NCBI GenBank assembly: GCA_937990725.1
Contig: CALKQS010000004.1
Span: 100,380-164,379, forward strand
Reading direction: 5' to 3'
DNA length: 64,000 nucleotides
Source of the DNA: an uncultured Candidatus Saccharibacteria bacterium
GTDB lineage: Bacteria > Patescibacteriota > Saccharimonadia > Saccharimonadales > Saccharimonadaceae
Made by a program: the position numbers and the translations under genes. This document shows, in pieces, positions 9,589 to 16,943 of this stretch; the first letter of the stretch is position 1; each line of letters opens with the position of its first letter. A model generated the notes under the pieces. The model saw only the letters and a list, made by a program, of their open reading frames with translations, did not search any database and was not told the origin of the DNA.

Positions 9589-10566
9589 ATGACGGAATTT
9601 TATCCCCATCCATCATCAGATGGGACGTATGATGATCGGCGTGATGGCAAAGCTGCGGGTGATTGCTATGAGCAGTCTGTTGTATCCTATCAGCTAGGCA
9701 ACGAGTATGGCCTTGGTAAGCTCGATACACCAGAGTGGTCTCGCGCAGCAGAGTTTGTCCAGCGGCTTGGTGAATACTATGTGCCAGCAGTGCAGAACAT
9801 CATTGGCGCGTGTATGGATGGTCGACCCGGCAGCACAGCAGAAGCAGTGCCAAATGGTGCAGGCGGTGGCTTGCTCTACTTGGTGGCAGATCGATTGGTA
9901 CGCGGTGATAGTGACCCTATTGATAAAGCGAATACCCGCGTTCTGGGGCAGATTGGCCAGATACCGGCGACGGTGCACGTCCATCGGGATCACCATGCTC
10001 ATGGCGAAGACGCTGGCTGTGCGGCAGCCGACAAAGTGGGTGCGATCTTTACTATCATTGCTCAGCATGGTGAGCAATTGCGCAGCCTAGCCACTGAGCT
10101 TAGCCTTGGTAGCGATATTAGCGACGAAACACACCAGCAGATTATTCGTCACGCAATAGATGAGTCCAAGCTTGTTGTGGCTAGTGGCCACGACCTCGTG
10201 ACGATGGTTGATGCGCAGCTAGCAAAGAGTGTTGAGCCTACTGGTGCTCACACCGATATGTTGCACGGCAGCCATCATGAGGCGGCGGTGGTGATGAATC
10301 AGCGCGCGGGGACGACGCTCAACCGCCAGGCCTTGGCACAGGAATTCGACCGCGCACCAGACGAGCATCGCCAGGCCTTCAATATTGACACGTGGGCCTT
10401 TGCCCCCTCAGCCGAAGCGCTCTACCCAGGCGACCCAACTGCCCAGCAGCAGGCTGCCACTGCCATGCTCTACTACAACCTTGCTGCCATCATGGCGCTA
10501 TGCGGCCCGCGCATGACGGTGACGTGCTTGCATAATGTTGCAAGTTTACCAAGTGGTGGGGATTGA
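9589..10566 (+). CDS. Zeta-class (cadmium) carbonic anhydrase-like protein
   Basis: 325 residues. Three blocks match what I remember of diatom CDCA repeats. They are CMDGR (Cys75) near a Gly-rich GGGL turn, VHRDHH with C144 following (metal His132 and Cys144), and HGSHHEAAVVMN (226-237) leading into GTTL. Thus the Cys-His-Cys metal set is present once, so this is a single-repeat enzyme. It would hydrate CO2 in the cytoplasm; no signal peptide is visible. It starts 44 nt after atpC, probably in the same transcript. The match is from memory and should be confirmed by a profile search; metal-binding protein of other function is the alternative. Confidence 0.6.
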   Translation: MTEFYPHPSSDGTYDDRRDGKAAGDCYEQSVVSYQLGNEYGLGKLDTPEWSRAAEFVQRLGEYYVPAVQNIIGACMDGRPGSTAEAVPNGAGGGLLYLVADRLVRGDSDPIDKANTRVLGQIGQIPATVHVHRDHHAHGEDAGCAAADKVGAIFTIIAQHGEQLRSLATELSLGSDISDETHQQIIRHAIDESKLVVASGHDLVTMVDAQLAKSVEPTGAHTDMLHGSHHEAAVVMNQRAGTTLNRQALAQEFDRAPDEHRQAFNIDTWAFAPSAEALYPGDPTAQQQAATAMLYYNLAAIMALCGPRMTVTCLHNVASLPSGGD

Positions 10567-10845
10567 GCCTAGACCTTAAAACTTCCCTGCAGCTATGAAC
10601 GTGAGAGTGATGGGTGCTTGGATATTGAGGCTATCAAACGAAATATTTTGCGGCAAGAGGTGTATTGCTGCTGCTTCTTTTTGCGCTGCGCTATAGTGAT
10701 TATAGAGTTACTTTTTCCTGCTTCATAGATAAAAATATCTAATATAGCCGCTTACCTATGCAGATGCAAAACTATCGCCCTCGTTTGTCCTCATGACGAT
10801 ATAATTTGAGGATGTCACCCTCCTTTACCATAGCACAAACACCAT

Positions 10846-11832
10846 CTACTCAGATATGCGCATAGTCTCATGCCACTGGTGGATGACGTGCCGCGCCTCG
10901 GCCGTGCTGGTGGTGTGCATCAGCTGGTCGCGCAGCTCCTTCGCGCCGTCGAAGTCGCGAATGTAGATCTTGTAGAAGCGTTTGAGCGTCTCGTATGGCC
11001 GGCCTAGCTGTGGCTGCCAGTGATCGAAGAGGTCGAGGTGGTAGCGAAGGAGGGCAAAGTTGCGCTGCGCCAGAGAGCCACTGCCCTGCGCTACACTATC
11101 GGCACGCGGTGCAAAGCAAAATGGATCGGCAAACACCCCACGGCCAATCATCACCCCATTGACGCCCGGGTGGGTTGCTACCAGTGCCATGCCATGCGCC
11201 CGATCGCGAATATCACCATTGATAGTGAGCAGCGTCTGCGGCGCAATCGCATCGCGCAGCGCCACGATATCATCAATCAGCTCATAGTGCGCCGCTACCT
11301 TGCTCATTTCCTTCTTCGTGCGCAAGTGGATAGTCAGATTGACGATATTTTGCTGGAGCAGTGTCGTGAGCCATGCCCGCCACTCATCCACAGCACTATA
11401 GCCAAGGCGGGTCTTGACGCTGACTGGCAGGCCAGCCGTCTTAGCGGCCGCAATAGCCGCTACGGCAACGTCTGGATTGCGAATCAGCGCCGCTCCCCCA
11501 CTCTTGATGGCGCTCTTGGCCGGGCAGCCCATATTGATATCGATCCCTGCAAAACCCAGGCGTGTGCAGTGCTGAGCAAACTGCTCCATATCGCCCGGCT
11601 CACCGCCCCAAATCTGTGCTACCAGAGGGTATTCGTCGTCCGTCTTGACGAGCCGGCCAGCAATTGCCCTGTCACCAGCATGCACCCAGCCCGTCGCATT
11701 AGCAAACTCAGTAAAGAACACATCGGGCGCACTAGCCCGCTTCACCACATGGCGAAACACCACATCCGTCACCGCCTCCATCGGCGCCAAAACAAAAAAC
11801 GGCTGCGGCAAATCATTCCAAAACGATGTCAT
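10846..11832 (-). CDS. dus: tRNA-dihydrouridine synthase
   Basis: 328 residues, TIM-barrel flavoenzyme reducing uridines in the tRNA D-loop. Seen: APMEAVTD near the N-terminus, DINMGCPAKSAIKSGGAAL with the catalytic Cys in NMGCP, KTRLGY, and the FMN phosphate site INGDIRDR with VMIGRG. The C-terminal helical domain is present. The ATG is 8 nt from a TATAAT box (11841-11846, minus strand), so it may be leaderless. The subfamily (DusA, B or C) cannot be fixed. Bases 10567-10845 upstream of its 3' end hold no gene. Confidence 0.93.
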   Translation of the reverse strand: MTSFWNDLPQPFFVLAPMEAVTDVVFRHVVKRASAPDVFFTEFANATGWVHAGDRAIAGRLVKTDDEYPLVAQIWGGEPGDMEQFAQHCTRLGFAGIDINMGCPAKSAIKSGGAALIRNPDVAVAAIAAAKTAGLPVSVKTRLGYSAVDEWRAWLTTLLQQNIVNLTIHLRTKKEMSKVAAHYELIDDIVALRDAIAPQTLLTINGDIRDRAHGMALVATHPGVNGVMIGRGVFADPFCFAPRADSVAQGSGSLAQRNFALLRYHLDLFDHWQPQLGRPYETLKRFYKIYIRDFDGAKELRDQLMHTTSTAEARHVIHQWHETMRISE

Positions 11833-11867
11833 ATCAAGCTATTATAACACAATATATCAGGGGAGAG

Positions 11868-11983
11868 CCCCCACGCCCGCATGCGTAGATGGGTGCGCGG
11901 ACGTGGGGGTGAGTGTGAGCATATAGTCTTATAGACCACCCCCTTTCTGAGGTTGGCTCCTCCAAGGTATTTCCTTGGAGGAG
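11868..11983 (-). other. Two strong hairpins downstream of the tRNA-like element
   Basis: An 11-bp perfect stem (11957-11967 with 11973-11983, loop of 5) and a GC-rich 8-bp stem (11868-11875 with 11902-11909). Neither is followed by a clear T-run on the minus strand; they may stabilise or end the RNA that starts at the 12176-12204 promoter. Confidence 0.5.
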
Positions 11984-11994
11984 GCTCACGTAGC

Positions 11995-12094
11995 TGGGAT
12001 GGCAGGAGTCGAACCTGCTACGAGAGTTCCCACGAATGCTTGTCTCCATTGACAAGCAAGCCTCTCGTACCCCGCAACCACGCGGGCCATCCCA
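11995..12094 (-). ncRNA. tRNA-shaped RNA element A, without a normal anticodon arm
   Basis: Read on the minus strand it has an 8-bp acceptor-like stem (12087-12094 with 11995-12002), a D-arm-like stem CCCGC/GCGGG with loop GTGGTT, and a perfect T-arm GCAGG-TTCGACT-CCTGC. The GG of the D loop and TTCGA of the T loop would allow the usual elbow contacts. In place of an anticodon arm there is an 8-bp helix (TACGAGAG/CTCTCGTA) enclosing a 7-bp hairpin with loop AATGGA. There is no 3' CCA, although the six normal tRNAs in this window encode CCA. It is not decodable as a standard tRNA. Confidence 0.6.
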
Positions 12095-12107
12095 GGTCGG
12101 TCGCCAT
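12018..12107 (-). CDS. Possible 29-residue micro-ORF overlapping element A
   Basis: ATG 12107 follows TAAGGAG (12118-12124) by 10 nt, and the start codon sits in the 6-nt loop of an 8-bp hairpin (12095-12102 with 12109-12116). The frame crosses the acceptor and D-arm of element A and ends with TAG exactly at the T-stem. The peptide has three Trp, each after a small or turn residue. It may be a real peptide, a leader peptide, or chance within structured RNA; only the ribosome site argues for translation. Confidence 0.3.
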   Translation of the reverse strand: MATDLGWPAWLRGTRGLLVNGDKHSWELS

Positions 12108-12175
12108 TGACCGACCACTCCTTACAAAAACTCAAGCCGGAGCAGTGCCGGCGAATTCTTGCAAGGATAGAGATA

Positions 12176-12204
12176 ATTGTAATCTACCTGGCGAGAGTTG
12201 TCAA
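12176..12204 (-). promoter_or_regulatory. Promoter for RNA element A
   Basis: On the minus strand: TTGACA (12199-12204), 17-nt spacer, TACAAT (12176-12181). Near-consensus sigma-70 type; start expected near 12169. Confidence 0.75.
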
Positions 12205-12280
12205 GTAGTGGGCGCCTGAATTTTGCAGCCATACCACGGTTATGTACTAGCCCTTGGATGTACATACGTTCAATATATCT

Positions 12281-12332
12281 CTAAAAAAGGAAGAAGCTCC
12301 TGCCTCGACGCATGATGCGGATGCAGGAGCTC
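12281..12332 (-). terminator. Terminator of the zinc-finger/structured RNA transcript
   Basis: 9-bp stem (12323-12331 with 12295-12303) followed on the minus strand by TTCTTCCTTTTTT. It defines the 3' end of the long transcript that starts near 13050. Confidence 0.8.
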
Positions 12333-12591
12333 GGGAGAGACTACAAGCGGTTCTGCTCGTTCTGGCGGGTGGCCAGGGGCGCGAGTGAATCTCGCGAGTC
12401 TCTTAGATTTAAGGGAGTCTCCGTGGCAAGTACACGGCGCGCGAGAATGGATCTCGCAACAACGAGACTCCCCAATCGTTGCCTCCCAAGTGGCAACGAT
12501 ACCGCCTTGCCCCTCTTTGTCCGACAAAGGCAAACCTGCGGCGGTTGCTATGGCAATGCTCTACGCGAAAAAGCGGAGCATTTGCCAGTAG

Positions 12592-12653
12592 CGGAGATAG
12601 CAGGAATCGAACCTACAACACCATTGTTAGGAGCCTAGTTACTCCTTATCTCC
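12592..12653 (-). ncRNA. tRNA-shaped RNA element B, 62 nt
   Basis: Minus strand: 7-bp acceptor-like stem GGAGATA/TATCTCC, a D-arm-like hairpin AGGAG-TAACTAGG-CTCCT, a tiny hairpin AACA-ATGG-TGTT where the anticodon arm should be, and a T-arm GTAGG-TTCGATT-CCTGC. No anticodon loop of seven bases with U33 can be placed. An ATG-GTG-TTG-TAG mini frame preceded by AAGGAG ends at the T-stem, as in element A. It lies inside the 12283-13050 transcript. Confidence 0.55.
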
Positions 12654-12749
12654 TATGACGGATAGGTGCACGACCTTATTCTGTCGTGACTGTACCTACT
12701 CTCTCGGTTCCGCACGTGGAACCGACCGTCGTCATCCTGTCTGTGTCTG

Positions 12750-12917
12750 CTACCGGCCGTTTGGCCGACCGCAGGCACAGACGTAACCTGTGCCATTACA
12801 TGTGGCACAAGCAGTCTTGAAGGAGAAGGCGGATCCCTTCTCCTTCTGAGTGCCCCTGCAGGAGGGGCAGGTCTTTGTGTAAGTATAGCCATCACCGGCA
12901 CAAATTTTACACGCCAT
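12750..12917 (-). CDS. Small DnaJ-type zinc-finger protein
   Basis: 55 residues with eight cysteines in the order CKICAGDG, CPSCRGTQ, CATCNGTG, CAC. This is the CxxCxGxG pattern of the DnaJ cysteine-rich domain (Cys 3, 6, 17, 20, 37, 40, 47, 49), enough for two zinc sites. GGGGAGGAGGTG lies 8-9 nt before the ATG, partly inside a small hairpin (GAGGT/ACCTC) that could hide it. There is no J-domain or other domain. Such stand-alone modules bind protein, RNA or simply zinc; the function is unknown. It is the only clear protein in the structured transcript. Confidence 0.75.
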   Translation of the reverse strand: MACKICAGDGYTYTKTCPSCRGTQKEKGSAFSFKTACATCNGTGYVCACGRPNGR

Positions 12918-13056
12918 GAGGTATTCACCTCCTCCCCGCCGAAGTTTCGGCAGAATTGTCGGTGGACCCCTTTTCTAAGGACGCTCTCGTGCTGAGCGTC
13001 TCGAGTTTTGGCATATCTGATGCCAAAACAGGGTTCACTCAGCTGAGCTGTTACTA

Positions 13057-13085
13057 TATATACCAATATACAGCGATCCTGTCAA
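13057..13085 (-). promoter_or_regulatory. Promoter of the zinc-finger/structured RNA transcript
   Basis: On the minus strand: TTGACA (13080-13085), 17-nt spacer, TATATA (13057-13062). Consensus -35 and near-consensus -10; start expected near 13050, giving a leader of about 130 nt before the zinc-finger ATG. Confidence 0.75.
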
Positions 13086-13442
13086 TCAATATGCGCATGT
13101 CTTGCAGAGATTCTCGTTTTGTTCTTACGTTCTGTTTCATTCTATGCACTATTCGCAGCAAATGACAGACGATGCGGATTTATTGCACCCAGACAGTCTC
13201 ATGCTCCCGCTGTAAGGATCAGAGAAAGATAAGCAGAGTATTTTCCCCTAGAAAACCCCACTTGCCAGCACAAGAGCTGAGAATGCCATATATACTACAC
13301 CAAAATGTTTCGGCCAGGGTAGCAAAAAAGCTTGCTCATGTGCTTTAGCTATTAGCCACCCCATTCTCTCCTGCAGCGCGTTGCAGCAAGGGTGTATAGC
13401 GAATACATTGCCTATTGCGTCACAAGTGCTCGCGCTTAGCGG
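13086..13442. other. Intergenic stretch without a recognisable gene
   Basis: Between the structured-RNA promoter and the end of the helicase gene. No open frame with a ribosome site, no RNA gene and no clear terminator were seen; only short imperfect hairpins. Confidence 0.5.
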
Positions 13443-16400
13443 CTATTCTCGCTCTTCTATACGCCGCAGCAGATCCTCCTCAAAGGCGAGGATGCCTTTG
13501 TAGGTGGCTGGGTAGTGGCTGGTGTCGGGCAGCTGGAGCTGGGTGATGCAGTGCCACACGGCGGCAATGAGCTGGGCAAACTCATCCAGCTCGGCTTGGG
13601 AAAAGCTGGTGCTGAGCTGGTGGATAGCGCCCGTATCCTTATCTGGCTCGACGAACTGCAGCGTGGCCCCGGCAAAGTCGTAGCGCGCATAGTCGCGCGA
13701 GTGGCGCACGAGGAGCTCGTAGAACATCAGCTGCTGGCGGTATTTGTGCAGCTTAATCTTCTCGGCATCGGTGCGGCCCTGCCAGCTGCGAGCGGGCTTG
13801 CCCGTTTTGTAGTCTGTAACGGCGATGGTATTGGCAGTGTGGTCGATATCGACAAGATCGAGCGTACCAGTAAGGCGAGCATCACCGAGCACCACTCCTT
13901 GGCCGGCAAAGCTCAGCTCGGTCTTTTGCTCGGGGTGGAAGGTGTGCGCCTTGGCCTGCAAGAAGGCGCTCAGTGAATCCAGCCCCTTGCGGCTAAAGTA
14001 TGCGAAGTCCTCTGGCCTCAGCGGCTGGCGGCTGAGCTCTTGCTCGAAGTCGCCCAGGATATCCTCAGCCGGCCGCACCTTGCCCGTGGCAGTGAGATGG
14101 GTGTGCGCACGCTGCAGCACGTGGTGGATGGCATTGCCGTAGATGGCATGCGGGCTCGGTGCCTGCGGAAAGCGCAGCAGGTAGTTGGTCAAGAAGGCCG
14201 CGGGCCCACCGCGCGACACGTCTAAGAAGGCAGTAAGGTGGGTGCTAGAGAGCTTATATTGCTCGAGCATAGGCTGGAGGAGCTGCTGCAAATCGGGCTC
14301 GGGTGTGCCAACTGGCGCAAGGCGGCGCTGCCAGTCGGTGGTGAGCTGCGCGGTGAGGCTTGGCACGTCGCTGGGCATATCAACAGTGGTGGCAGTGAGG
14401 TCAACGCCGTCGAGGAAGCTGGCCGGTAGCGTCGCTTTGCCAGTATCATCTTGGGTGCTGTAGCTGATGGTGAGGTGGTTGCGTGCCCGCGTCATGGCAA
14501 CGAAAAAGAGGCGGAGGCGCTCGTCGTACGTATTGCCGGCGGGGGCAATAGCAAGATTATCTGGATAGGTGATGAGCGACACAGGTGAGCGCACGCGCCG
14601 CCCCCAGGTGCTATCAATAGCGCCCATGATATAGACATGGCCAAACTCTAGTCCCTTGGCCTTGTGCGCTGTCATGAGGTTGATGCGGCCGGTGTGTGCC
14701 TCGGTGCGCTGGCGAATGGTGGTGATGGGTGTCTTGAACTGCCGGTGCAGGCTGAGGAGGTCGAGCATATCGGCAAGCCGGAGCGCCTCATCATCACCAC
14801 GATGTTCCTGGGTGCGGCTGCGCAGCGTCCGCAAAGCCTCGAGGCAGGCGAGGTATGCATCGGGTTGCTCGGCAAGCCTCTCGCGCGAGAAATAATAGTC
14901 GTACAGTGGTGAGCGGTAGCTTATGGTGGGCATTGCAGGGGCTGCTTCGGTGGAGAGGCTGATGGGTTGGTCGAATTGGGCCATCTGCTGCGCCATATAT
15001 TCGGTGATGACACTGGCTATGGCGGCCTGAGTCTTTTGGCTATCGGCTGGCTGTGGGATACCAAGCAGGTCGTCCAGCACCAGCTCGAGTGGCTGGTGCT
15101 GCGCATGCCACGCCATATGGATCAGCCACACCATCAAGGGTTGGAAGGTTGGGCTCGCCATCATTGTCTCGCCCCACGTTTGGCGGTTGCGCCACGCCTG
15201 GAGGCTGAGCTGCCAAATATCCTGGCTGGCAAAACCAAAGGCCGGGTGTGCTATCAGCTCTGGCAGCAGGCTATCGGCGGTGGGAAACTCCCCTGCTGCT
15301 ATGGCTTCGACCACCCGTGCGAGCAGCTCGAGCACCTGGATGACAGGATTATCAAGAATATTGTCGCGCCGCTCGTAATTGATGGCAATCCCTGCCGCCT
15401 GCAGGTGCGGCACCAGCGCCACTAGCTCGCGGTGACGCCGAGCCAGGACGGCAATCTCCTCGGGCGGCGTGCCACTGTCGATCTGCTGGCGGATCTGCTG
15501 CGCTAGCCATTGGCGCTCGGCTAGGCTGGTGGGCAGCTCGGCCAGGCTGACGGCAGTCTGAGCAGGCTGATGATGGGCCGTGAGCGTCTTATCGAGCTCG
15601 GGAAGCACCGCCTCTAACCGGTCACCCCCCTGGGTAATGACGGCGCGGGCAGGTGCGAGGATGGCCTTGCTAGAGCGGTAGTTATCCGTCAAGACGATCA
15701 GCTGCACATCACGGTAGTGGCTGCGGAAGTGGTGAATATTGCTCACATCTGCTCCTTGGAAGCTGTAGATTGCTTGGTCGTCATCCCCCACCGCCATAAT
15801 GTTGGGTCGACCCTCGTGGACGGGGCTACTTGTTAGCGAAAAGAGGATGCGCAGCTGCGCGAGGTTGGTGTCTTGGAATTCATCCACCATGATGTATTGG
15901 TACTGCTCCTCGAGATTAGCGCGCAGCTCAGGCTGGGTATCGAGCGCCTGAGCGAGCTGGAGAATCATATCATCGTAGTCATAGAGACCAGCTGCGCTCA
16001 GCTCGGTGAGATATGCATCATAGACCTCAGCCAGGGCGCGCAGCTTGGTGAGGCGCTTGCGGTCTTTCAGGACATAGCTTCCAGTAGCATCCTTCTCGCA
16101 CCAGTGGTTGCGCCAGGCGGTGAGCGGTGTGGTCTTGCCGCTATCAAGCGTCTCGTCGATCGCCCGAGCCAGGCTCAGCGAGAAGCTATCGGCCAGCGGT
16201 GGGATGGTGGGCGGCAATGGCGGCAGTGGTAGCTGAGCTGCTTCGCCCGCCAGCGGGGCAAGCTTGCCGGCCATCGGTTTGCTTATCCGCCCAGCCGCAA
16301 AGACCTCGCTGAGGCGTGGCTCAACGGCTGCTACGAGCGCCTCATCCGCATCGATGACTTGCCGAAGCTCTGTGCTACTGAGGCCAGCTTGCTTGAGCTG

Positions 16401-16874
16401 GCTAATACTGCGGCTAATGTCTTGCAGATAGGTAAACTCACCATTTTGCTTACTACTCAACGGGTTATGATGATCGAGCTGGCTCAGGATACCACGCAAA
16501 ATCTCGTAGCTGCCGAGCTCGTCGGTAGGCTTACGTGATGCACCGTGATAGAAATACTCCCGGTGGTGATTAATCACCTCACTGCCAAAGCTATGGAACG
16601 TATGAATAGCGACGCGGTAGGCATCTGCCCCAATGATACTGCGCAGCCGCTGACGCATCGCGGCTGCCCCGCTGTCGGTAAAGGTGAGGCAGAGAATATT
16701 CTCAGGCAACACGTCCGTCTGGCGCAGGATGTTGGCAGCGCGCATGCTGAGCAGCTCCGTCTTGCCGGTGCCGGGGCCAGCCACAACGAGTAGTGGCCCA
16801 TCGATGGTGTCGACGGCGGCGCGCTGCTGGCTATTGAGGTGTGTGTATCGAGTCGAAAATTCGTGTTCAGACAT
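13443..16874 (-). CDS. UvrD/PcrA-type helicase fused to RecB-like nuclease
   Basis: 1143 residues from ATG 16874. Superfamily 1 helicase motifs run in order: P-loop GPGTGKT (33-39), DEFQDTN (Walker B), VGDDDQAIYSFQGA, LTDNYRSS, and NLMTAHKAKGLEF. The last 250 residues form a PD-(D/E)xK nuclease of the AddB/RecB type (ARLTGTLDLVDID, then ITVTDYKTGK-like VTDYKTGKPA with Glu/Asp/Lys). One polypeptide thus combines unwinding and cutting, suiting double-strand break repair. The start was placed at 16874 because GATAAT ends 6 nt upstream; the longer open frame to 17417 would overlap a divergent gene. Confidence 0.9.
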   Translation of the reverse strand: MSEHEFSTRYTHLNSQQRAAVDTIDGPLLVVAGPGTGKTELLSMRAANILRQTDVLPENILCLTFTDSGAAAMRQRLRSIIGADAYRVAIHTFHSFGSEVINHHREYFYHGASRKPTDELGSYEILRGILSQLDHHNPLSSKQNGEFTYLQDISRSISQLKQAGLSSTELRQVIDADEALVAAVEPRLSEVFAAGRISKPMAGKLAPLAGEAAQLPLPPLPPTIPPLADSFSLSLARAIDETLDSGKTTPLTAWRNHWCEKDATGSYVLKDRKRLTKLRALAEVYDAYLTELSAAGLYDYDDMILQLAQALDTQPELRANLEEQYQYIMVDEFQDTNLAQLRILFSLTSSPVHEGRPNIMAVGDDDQAIYSFQGADVSNIHHFRSHYRDVQLIVLTDNYRSSKAILAPARAVITQGGDRLEAVLPELDKTLTAHHQPAQTAVSLAELPTSLAERQWLAQQIRQQIDSGTPPEEIAVLARRHRELVALVPHLQAAGIAINYERRDNILDNPVIQVLELLARVVEAIAAGEFPTADSLLPELIAHPAFGFASQDIWQLSLQAWRNRQTWGETMMASPTFQPLMVWLIHMAWHAQHQPLELVLDDLLGIPQPADSQKTQAAIASVITEYMAQQMAQFDQPISLSTEAAPAMPTISYRSPLYDYYFSRERLAEQPDAYLACLEALRTLRSRTQEHRGDDEALRLADMLDLLSLHRQFKTPITTIRQRTEAHTGRINLMTAHKAKGLEFGHVYIMGAIDSTWGRRVRSPVSLITYPDNLAIAPAGNTYDERLRLFFVAMTRARNHLTISYSTQDDTGKATLPASFLDGVDLTATTVDMPSDVPSLTAQLTTDWQRRLAPVGTPEPDLQQLLQPMLEQYKLSSTHLTAFLDVSRGGPAAFLTNYLLRFPQAPSPHAIYGNAIHHVLQRAHTHLTATGKVRPAEDILGDFEQELSRQPLRPEDFAYFSRKGLDSLSAFLQAKAHTFHPEQKTELSFAGQGVVLGDARLTGTLDLVDIDHTANTIAVTDYKTGKPARSWQGRTDAEKIKLHKYRQQLMFYELLVRHSRDYARYDFAGATLQFVEPDKDTGAIHQLSTSFSQAELDEFAQLIAAVWHCITQLQLPDTSHYPATYKGILAFEEDLLRRIEERE

Positions 16875-16943
16875 GTCTCCATTATCGCACACTCGCCGCA
16901 TCGGCTCTAGCGGCTTGGCCGAGATTCCGGTATAATAATTGTC

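Larger units (their letters stand above)
12283..13050 (-). ncRNA. About 770-nt highly structured transcript carrying a zinc-finger ORF
   Basis: Bounded by a consensus promoter and a strong terminator. The minus-strand RNA folds by eye into a near-continuous series of hairpins. Examples in + coordinates: 9-bp ATGCCAAAA stem near 13011-13033; 11-bp GAAGGAGAAGG stem near 12820-12847; GGTTCC/GGAACC near 12706-12724; 9-bp ATCGTTGCC stem at 12475-12500; 6-bp GCGAGA/TCTCGC stem at 12441-12457; GGGAGTCT/AGACTCCC closing a multiloop near 12413-12471. Only 168 nt are coding; the 465 nt after the stop are almost all paired. It does not match RNase P RNA, tmRNA, SRP or 6S RNA landmarks that I know. A structured 3' UTR or a new large ncRNA are both possible. 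Confidence 0.6.

Noticed and set aside
11995..12094. Element A as an ordinary tRNA-Ser or tRNA-Sec
   Set aside because: No 7-base anticodon loop with U33 fits; the centre is an 8-bp helix plus a 7-bp hairpin, and the long helix lies where an anticodon stem would need a variable arm on its 3' side.
12270..12533. 87-codon minus-strand frame and the overlapping plus-strand frames at 12312-12638
   Set aside because: They run through paired stems, lack ribosome sites and have no protein-like pattern.
12283..13050. Structured RNA as RNase P RNA, tmRNA, SRP RNA or 6S RNA
   Set aside because: Key landmarks (GAGGAAAGTCC, the tmRNA 5'/3' pairing with a tag frame, GGAAGGAAGCAGCC) were looked for and not found.
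12653..13066. 137-codon minus-strand frame
   Set aside because: It overlaps the zinc-finger gene in another frame; the latter has the ribosome site and a clear motif.
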